A stretch of DNA of 64,000 nt. It comes from Mycobacterium terramassiliense (GTDB taxonomy: Bacteria; Actinomycetota; Actinomycetes; Mycobacteriales; Mycobacteriaceae). The stretch is taken from the NCBI RefSeq assembly GCF_900157385.1, contig NZ_LT717700.1, positions 1,077,818 through 1,141,817 on the forward strand, given 5' to 3'. The position numbers and the translations under genes are program-made. The notes beneath the pieces were generated by a model. It was not told the DNA's origin and did no database searches. It was given only the letters and a program-made list of their open reading frames with translations. Each line of letters opens with the position of its first letter. Position 1 is the first letter of the stretch. Of the stretch, positions 57,410 through 64,000 are shown piece by piece.

Positions 57410-58588
57410 GTGAGCCTCGAGGACCGGGATGCGTTGCGGCTGCTGCGCGACGCCTTCGCGCCGCAGGACCCGGGCCCCCCGGAAACCAATGAACTGGTCC
57501 ACCGGTTTTATACCCACTGGTTCGCCCTCGACGTGTCGGTGCGCGATCTGTTCCCGCCCGAAATGGACGCGCAGCGAGCCGCCTTCGCGCACGCGTTGCA
57601 CTGGGTCTACGGGGAACTGGTCGAGCAGCGCGCCGCCGAGCCGGTGGCGTTTCTCGCCCAGCTCGGCCGTGATCACCGCAAATTCGGGGTGCTGCCCAGC
57701 CACTACGACTCGCTGCGGCGTGCGCTGTACGCCACGCTGCGGACCCACCTCGGCGAGGCATGGACCGACGCCGTCGAGGAGGCCGCCAACCAGTCGCTCA
57801 ACCTGATCACCGGGGTGATGAGCGGCGCCGCCGACGCCGACGAGGGACCCGCGTGGTGGGACGGCACGGTCATCGAGCACATGCGGGTCTCCCGCGACCT
57901 GGCGGTTGTTCGGCTGCAACTCGACCGCCCGATGGACTATTACCCGGGCCAGTACGTCAACGCCCACGTTCCGCAGTGCCCGCGGCGGTGGCGCTATCTG
58001 TCCCCGACGATCCCGGCCGACCCGGGCGGCGGGATCGAGTTTCACGTCCGCCAGGTGCCCGGCGGCCTGGTCAGCACCGCGGTCGTCAACGAAACGCGGC
58101 CCGGCGATCGGTGGCGGCTGTCCAGTCCGCACGGCGGCCTGCGGGTCGACCGCGACGGCGGCGACGTGCTGATGGTCGCCGGCAGCACCGGCCTGGCGCC
58201 GCTGCGGGCGCTCATCATGGACCTGAGCCGCTACGCGGTGAACCCCCGGGTGCACCTTTTCTTCGGCGCCCGCTACCGCTGCGAGCTCTACGACCTGCCC
58301 ACGCTGTGGCAGGTCGCGCAGCACAATCCGTGGCTGTCGGTCACGCCGGTCTCGGAATACGGCCGCGACCCGTCGTGGGCCGCCGATTACCCCGACCCCA
58401 CGCCGCCACGCGGGCTGCACGTACACCAGAGGGGCCGCCTGCCCGACCTCGTGACCAAGTACGGCGGCTGGGGCGACCGGCAGATCCTGATCTGCGGCGG
58501 ACCCGACATGGTCCGCGCCACCAAGGCCGCCCTGATCGCCAAAGGCGCACCGCCCGAACGTATCCAGCACGATCCCCTGTCCAGGTGA
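57410..58588 (+). CDS. Type II flavohemoglobin-like oxidoreductase (Rv0385-like)
   Basis: A 392-residue fusion of an N-terminal globin-like domain (about residues 1-135) and a ferredoxin-NADP-reductase module. The globin part keeps a Tyr in HRFYTHWF and a proximal-type His in GRDHRKFGV. The reductase part has the FAD motif RRWRYLSPTIP (RxYS variant), the NAD(P) loop VAGSTGLAPLRAL and the C-terminal ICGGPDMVRATKAAL. Rv0385 has been described as a type II flavohemoglobin linked to D-lactate oxidation rather than NO dioxygenation. GTG start, with TAGAAT 8 nt upstream (leaderless). An aldose epimerase gene follows after 13 bp. Confidence 0.88.
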   Translation: MSLEDRDALRLLRDAFAPQDPGPPETNELVHRFYTHWFALDVSVRDLFPPEMDAQRAAFAHALHWVYGELVEQRAAEPVAFLAQLGRDHRKFGVLPSHYDSLRRALYATLRTHLGEAWTDAVEEAANQSLNLITGVMSGAADADEGPAWWDGTVIEHMRVSRDLAVVRLQLDRPMDYYPGQYVNAHVPQCPRRWRYLSPTIPADPGGGIEFHVRQVPGGLVSTAVVNETRPGDRWRLSSPHGGLRVDRDGGDVLMVAGSTGLAPLRALIMDLSRYAVNPRVHLFFGARYRCELYDLPTLWQVAQHNPWLSVTPVSEYGRDPSWAADYPDPTPPRGLHVHQRGRLPDLVTKYGGWGDRQILICGGPDMVRATKAALIAKGAPPERIQHDPLSR

Positions 58589-58601
58589 GCCGAGGTAAGC
58601 C

Positions 58602-59492
58602 ATGCAGATCGTCACCCTGACCGACCCGCGCTCGCCGGTGGCCGCGCAGTTCGTGCCCGAGGCGGGCATGATCGGCACCTCGTTGACCGACTCCGGCACC
58701 GAACTCCTCGGCCAGCGGCGCGGCCTGGAAGGCTATCTGGCGGCGGGCAAGACGATGGGAATCCCGATCCTGTATCCCTGGGCGAATCGGTTGGGCGGCA
58801 ACACCTATACCGCGGAGAGCGCGACGGTGACGCTCGCGCCCGGCGAAAACGGCGTGCGCGCCGACCCCAACGGGTTGCCCATCCACGGCACCCTGGCCGC
58901 CTATCCCGGCTGGCGGGTCACGGCGCAGTCCGAGAACGAGTTGAGCGCCGAGGTCGATTTCGGCGCCGACCCGAAGTTGCTGGCCAGCTTTCCCTATCCA
59001 CACGTGCTCGCGGTGACGGTGCGGCTGGCCGAACGGGCGCTGACCGTCGGGACCACGATCACCGCGACCGGCGACACTTCGGTTCCGCTGTGCTTCGGTT
59101 TTCATCCCTACCTGCGCCTGCCCGGCGTGCCGCGCGGCGAGTGGGTCATCGAGACGCCGCCGTTGCGGCACGTGTTGCTGGACGACAGGGGGCTGCCCAC
59201 CGGCGAATCGGAACCACGGCCCGCAAGGGAAGAAGCGTTGGGCGACAAGGCCTTTGACGATGCCTACGACGAGGTCGCCGACGGCGTGGTGTTCGCGGTG
59301 TCCGGCGGCGGCCGCCGCCTGGAGGTGCACTTCGAGCGGGGCTATCCGGCGGCGCAGATCTTCGCGCCGCTCGCCGAAGAGGTGGTGTGCTTCGAGCCGA
59401 TGACCGCGCCTACCGACGCGCTGCGTCGCGGCGGCTACCGGTGCGCGCGCCCGGGCGAGCCGGCGTTCGCGGTGTTCTCGATCCGCGTCTGA
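58602..59492 (+). CDS. Aldose 1-epimerase family protein
   Basis: A 296-residue galactose mutarotase-like protein. The substrate-binding His/Asp/Glu are suggested by PILYPWANRLGGN, PIHGTLAAYPGW, CFGFHPYLRLPGV, FDDAYDEVAD and VVCFEPMTAPTDAL with Glu as base. It interconverts sugar anomers; the true sugar is unknown. ATG follows GAGGTAAGCC. Operon with the flavohemoglobin-like gene. Its stop abuts the convergent hspR stop. Confidence 0.9.
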   Translation: MQIVTLTDPRSPVAAQFVPEAGMIGTSLTDSGTELLGQRRGLEGYLAAGKTMGIPILYPWANRLGGNTYTAESATVTLAPGENGVRADPNGLPIHGTLAAYPGWRVTAQSENELSAEVDFGADPKLLASFPYPHVLAVTVRLAERALTVGTTITATGDTSVPLCFGFHPYLRLPGVPRGEWVIETPPLRHVLLDDRGLPTGESEPRPAREEALGDKAFDDAYDEVADGVVFAVSGGGRRLEVHFERGYPAAQIFAPLAEEVVCFEPMTAPTDALRRGGYRCARPGEPAFAVFSIRV

Positions 59493-59894
59493 TCAGGCGC
59501 GGCTTCCGCCCTTACGCGGCTGCCACACCACCACGGCGGTGCTCTTGGGCGCCACGACGAGGTCGCGGCGCTGGCCGGCGCGCACCTGCGCCAGCTCCTC
59601 GGTCAGCTCCTTCACGCGCGCCTGCAGGGCCTCCACGTGGTTGGTCAGCTCGATGATGCGCTTGATGCCGGCCAGGTTGACGCCCTCGTCCTGCGACAGC
59701 CGCTGCACCTCGCGCAGCAGGTTGACGTCGTGTTCCGAATAGCGGCGCCCCCCACCGGAAGTCCGCCTCGGGCTGACCAGCCCGAGGCGGTCATAGGTGC
59801 GCAGCGTCTGCGCGTGCATGCCGGCCAGTTCGGCTGCCACCGAGATCAGGAAGGTACGTGCCTCCTCCTTGCGGTTCCTCGAGCCTCTGGCCAT
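59493..59894 (-). CDS. hspR: Heat-shock repressor HspR
   Basis: A 133-residue MerR-family repressor. The helix-turn-helix is FLISVAAELAGMHAQTLRTY and the wing LGLVSPRRTSGGGRRYSE, followed by a dimer coiled coil (IIELTNHVEALQARVKELTE). It binds HAIR sites together with DnaK and represses the dnaK operon and clpB until heat titrates DnaK. It is the last gene of the dnaK operon; its ATG overlaps the dnaJ1 stop by 1 bp. Confidence 0.97.
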   Translation of the reverse strand: MARGSRNRKEEARTFLISVAAELAGMHAQTLRTYDRLGLVSPRRTSGGGRRYSEHDVNLLREVQRLSQDEGVNLAGIKRIIELTNHVEALQARVKELTEELAQVRAGQRRDLVVAPKSTAVVVWQPRKGGSRA

Positions 59895-61072
59895 CAGCGG
59901 TTACCCGCCCATCCGGCGCGCGGATTGAAACCACTGGACCGCTCGGCCGCCGCGTAGGCCTCCAGCGCCTCCTGCGCGGCGCCCTCCACGTTCGGCGGCA
60001 CGGCCACCTTGACGGTGACGAGTAGATCGCCGTTGCCCCCGCCACGCTTGGGCACGCCGCGTCCGCGCACCCGCAGGATGCGGCCGTCGGCGGTGCCCTT
60101 GGGCACCCGGACGCCGACCTTGCCGTCCAGTGTGGGAACCGAAAGCGTTGAGCCCAAAGCCAACTCGGAGAAACTCACGGGCACGGTCACGGTGAGGTCG
60201 TCGCCGTCGCGGCCGAACACCTTGTCCGGTCGCACGTGCACCGTCACGTACAGGTCACCCGACGGCGCCCCGCGCAACCCGGCCTCGCCCTGCCCGGGCA
60301 ACCGGATCCGCTGACCGTCCTCGACGCCGGGCGGGATCCGCACGTTGATGGTGCGGGTCCGGGTGGTCACCCCGGTGCCTTTGCACTCGTCGCAGGGGTG
60401 CTCGATGATCGAGCCACTGCCCCGGCAATCGGTGCAGGGTTCGGAGAACCCGAACGCCCCCTGGTTGCGGTTGATCACCCCGGAGCCGTTGCAGCTGGGG
60501 CACACCTTCGGGCTGGTGCCCGGGCGCGCGCCGCTGCCGTGGCAGTTGGTGCACGGCGCCGGGCTGGTCAGCCGCAGCGGCATCGCCACGCCCTTGGCGG
60601 CCTCGACGAAGTCGAGTTCGGTCTCGGTTTCCAGGTCGTTGCCGCGTCGCGGCCGGCTGGGGCGGGGACCGGCGCCGCGGCCGAACAGGCCGCCGAACAG
60701 GTCACCGATGTTGGCGCCGCCGCTTCGGCCGGCGGCGTCGAACAGATCGCTGAGGTTGAACTCGGCGCCATCGCCGCCGACGTTGAAGCTAAAGCCGCTG
60801 CCACCGTCGAACCGGCGCCCGCCGAACCCGCCGCCGGCGAACAGGCGGCGGGTTTCGTCGTACTCCTTGCGCTTGGCCGGATCCGACAGGACGTTGTGCG
60901 CCTCCGACACCGCCTTGAATCGCTCACCGGCGGCGGGGTTGTCGGGATTCGCGTCGGGATGCAGGTCGCGCGCTAGCTTGCGGTAGGCGCGCTTGATCTC
61001 TTCCGGGCTGGCGTCAGAGGAGACGCCCAGCTCCTTATAGAAGTCCTTTTCGACCCACTCGCGCTGGGCCAT
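59894..61072 (-). CDS. dnaJ1: Co-chaperone DnaJ1
   Basis: A 392-residue type A J-protein. The J-domain spans residues 10-75 with HPD at 38-40, then a Gly/Phe-rich linker. Four CxxCxGxG zinc motifs follow: [32 protein letters not shown] and [10 protein letters not shown]-terminal substrate domains follow. It stimulates DnaK ATPase and presents clients. ATG at 61072, 56 bp downstream of grpE; hspR follows with 1-bp overlap. Confidence 0.97.
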   Translation of the reverse strand: MAQREWVEKDFYKELGVSSDASPEEIKRAYRKLARDLHPDANPDNPAAGERFKAVSEAHNVLSDPAKRKEYDETRRLFAGGGFGGRRFDGGSGFSFNVGGDGAEFNLSDLFDAAGRSGGANIGDLFGGLFGRGAGPRPSRPRRGNDLETETELDFVEAAKGVAMPLRLTSPAPCTNCHGSGARPGTSPKVCPSCNGSGVINRNQGAFGFSEPCTDCRGSGSIIEHPCDECKGTGVTTRTRTINVRIPPGVEDGQRIRLPGQGEAGLRGAPSGDLYVTVHVRPDKVFGRDGDDLTVTVPVSFSELALGSTLSVPTLDGKVGVRVPKGTADGRILRVRGRGVPKRGGGNGDLLVTVKVAVPPNVEGAAQEALEAYAAAERSSGFNPRAGWAGNR

Positions 61073-61128
61073 ACCGCGTCACCCCCTTTCACCTTTCTCT
61101 ATGGATTTGTCGTATGTGATTTTTATGC

Positions 61129-61775
61129 CTAGTCACCCGCGGTGTCGGCGTTATCGCCCGTGTCGGGTTGTCGGGTTTCGGCCGGATCGCCGGCGGGCGC
61201 CTCGCCGCCGTCGCCCGCGACCGTGTCCACGACCCCCACCAGCGCGTGCCGCAGCACCTGGTCGCCCAGCTTGTAGCCCTGGCGCATGACGGTGCCGATC
61301 ACCGGCTTGGAGCCGTCGGCGCCGTCGCCCTCGTGCTGGACGGCCTCGTGCAGCACCGGGTCGAAGTCCTCGCCCTCCTCGCCGAACGCCGTCAGGCCGA
61401 GACCGGTCAGCGCGCTGTCCAGCTTGTCGGCCACCGACTTCAGCGGGCCGGATTCCAGGTCGCCGTGCTTGCGCGCCCGATCGAGATCGTCGAGCACGCC
61501 CAGCAATTGGCTGACGACGGCGGCCTTGGCCCGGTCCGCGGCGGCCTGCTGGTCGCGCAGCGCCCTTTTGCGGTAGTTGGTGAAGTCGGCCTGCACCCGT
61601 TGCAGATCGGCCGTCAGCTCGGCGATCTTGTCGGCGCTCTCACCCTTGCCGGCCGGCGCCGTCCCTCCCGGCGCCCCGCTTGGTTCGGGGCCGGGAGGGA
61701 CGTGCCGTACTTCGCCGGTCTCGGGATCGATCCGCCGCTTGTCGGTGACCGTCACCTGTTCCGGGTTGCCCTCGC

Positions 61776-61779
<4 letters not shown>
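61129..61779 (-). CDS. grpE: Nucleotide exchange factor GrpE
   Basis: A 216-residue exchange factor for DnaK. The N-terminal 50 residues are disordered, a coiled coil follows ([20 protein letters not shown]), and the beta-domain signature [19 protein letters not shown] is near residue 165; the acidic tail is rich in Asp/Gly. GTG start at 61779 overlaps the dnaK stop (GTGA). It promotes ADP release and acts as a thermosensor. Confidence 0.96.
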
Positions 61780-63641
<1,862 letters not shown>

Positions 63642-63684
63642 AGTGATTCCTCCTGATTGTGTAGAGCATTTCTGGTGCCACTAT

Positions 63685-63705
63685 GCTGAGTGAACCCGGC
63701 TCAAG
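63685..63705. promoter_or_regulatory. HAIR operator 1 upstream of dnaK
   Basis: GCTGAGT and GCTCAAG flank a 7-bp spacer, resembling the HAIR consensus with changes in the first arm. It lies 44 bp upstream of the dnaK ATG, so HspR bound here would block transcription start. Confidence 0.75.
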
Positions 63706-63739
63706 ACTGCCCTTCCGGGCTCCCTGGTGTCAACCCAGG

Positions 63740-63760
63740 ATTGAGCCTGATTCACTCAAC
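63740..63760. promoter_or_regulatory. HAIR operator 2 upstream of dnaK
   Basis: ATTGAGC and ACTCAAC flank a 7-bp spacer, a good match to the HspR inverted repeat. With the site at 63685 it forms a pair spaced 55 bp start to start, as known for mycobacterial dnaK promoters. The operon is thus expected to be strongly HspR-repressed. Confidence 0.85.
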
Positions 63761-63847
63761 TTGTCGATGATGCTAACGGCGGGCTGCGGCGTCTTGTTCC
63801 CGGGGGTGTCCACCAATTGCGCGCTGGGTGTGCGGTGTGGGCTTCGG

Positions 63848-63899
63848 GTGTGCGCTGAGGGCGGAAAAACGCGCCGAATCGCGCCCTACGCTCACACGC
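63848..63899. repeat. Dispersed hairpin repeat, diverged copy E
   Basis: GTGTGCGCTGAGGGCG at the left and CGCCCTACGCTCACACGC at the right form the arms of a hairpin (core AGGGCG with CGCCCT, 63858-63863 and 63882-63887). The central GGCGGGA is changed to GGCGGAA, so it is a diverged member of the family. It lies 8 bp beyond the stop of the partial gene that runs off the window. Confidence 0.65.
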
Positions 63900-63906
63900 A
63901 CCGCCG

Positions 63907-64000
63907 TCACGGCACAGGCGGCGCCTCTTCCTCCGGGATCATCTCCTCGATCAGTGAAAACACCGCGCGGGTGGCCGCGCTGGCCGGGCGGAGCGCCGAC
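63907..64000 (-). CDS. C-terminal end of an unknown protein (runs off the window)
   Basis: The minus strand is open from the window edge to a TGA at 63907-63909. The last 30 residues read SALRPASAATRAVFSLIEEM then IPEEEAPPVP, a helix followed by an acidic Pro-rich tail that looks like a real protein end. The gene would run toward dnaK on the same strand. Its identity cannot be determined from this fragment. Confidence 0.45.
   Translation of the reverse strand, partial: SALRPASAATRAVFSLIEEMIPEEEAPPVP

Noticed and set aside
57410..58588. Classical NO-detoxifying flavohemoglobin (Hmp)
   Set aside because: The RxYS flavin motif and the globin pocket differ from Hmp, and the closest known protein is the type II form. 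NO dioxygenase activity is therefore not claimed.

Overview
This window is high-GC actinobacterial DNA from a slow-growing nontuberculous mycobacterium. The evidence is the F420-dependent glucose-6-phosphate dehydrogenase, an MPT70-like fasciclin protein, the TMM-transport factor TtfA, the ndhA-metZ-purT block, the pyrE-clpB block, and a dnaK-grpE-dnaJ1-hspR operon with HAIR operators. Gene content and order largely follow the M. tuberculosis Rv0350-Rv0409 interval as I remember it. The M. avium complex or a relative is a reasonable guess, but the species cannot be read from the sequence.

Layout. 0-3.7 kb: a DUF559/AbiEi-like protein between two copies of a dispersed hairpin repeat, then a DUF1800/DUF1501 pair whose second member has a Tat signal. 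3.7-7.9 kb: fgd1-pta-ackA on the minus strand. 8-16.7 kb: an accessory stretch with a metallo-beta-lactamase-fold hydrolase and SRPBCC protein, a FAD monooxygenase divergent from an STAS-like protein across a palindromic operator, a translationally coupled operon of a GNAT and three luciferase-like flavin monooxygenases, an mpt70-like gene with a SigK-type promoter, and a methyltransferase. 16.7-25.2 kb: DUF3054, SDR and acyl-CoA dehydrogenase, small secreted and membrane proteins, NDH-2, and metZ-rhodanese-purT. 25.2-32.7 kb: thioesterase and purA, an M50 protease, a CDF metal exporter under an ArsR/SmtB-like palindrome, fba and DedA. 32.7-38.5 kb: acetoacetyl-CoA synthetase, a GH76 protein, and a two-subunit molybdenum hydroxylase. 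38.5-48.6 kb: an aerobic (form I) CO dehydrogenase cluster with maturation genes, reading XdhC-coxM-coxS-coxL-XdhC/YHS-mocA-coxD-coxG-coxE, divergent from a LysR regulator. 48.6-53 kb: a small hypothetical, a SpoU methyltransferase, a lipoprotein, pyrE, an SDR and ttfA. 53-54.6 kb: a 55-bp tandem repeat and an IS30-family element inserted into a palindromic repeat. 54.6-64 kb: the heat-shock region (clpB, then dnaK-grpE-dnaJ1-hspR) around a type II flavohemoglobin-like gene and an aldose epimerase.

How the genes work together. HspR, encoded at the end of the dnaK operon, very probably represses both that operon and clpB through the HAIR sites at 57267, 63685 and 63740. The cox cluster encodes the three enzyme subunits plus Mo-cofactor handling and active-site maturation proteins. 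A second, different molybdenum hydroxylase lies directly beside it and may share that machinery. Many genes are joined by 4-bp ATGA/GTGA/TTGA overlaps, and many first genes appear leaderless, with a TANNNT box 6-8 nt before the start codon. Relative to M. tuberculosis (recalled order), the segment from the thioesterase/purA to the flavohemoglobin gene is inverted with respect to both flanks.

No tRNA, rRNA, CRISPR array or prophage was recognised. I found no single obvious new defence or mobile system. The most notable items are the dispersed palindromic repeat and its IS30 insertion, the SigK-type promoter, the metal-responsive-looking operator, the minimal 22-bp divergent promoter of the CO dehydrogenase cluster, and the paired molybdenum hydroxylases.
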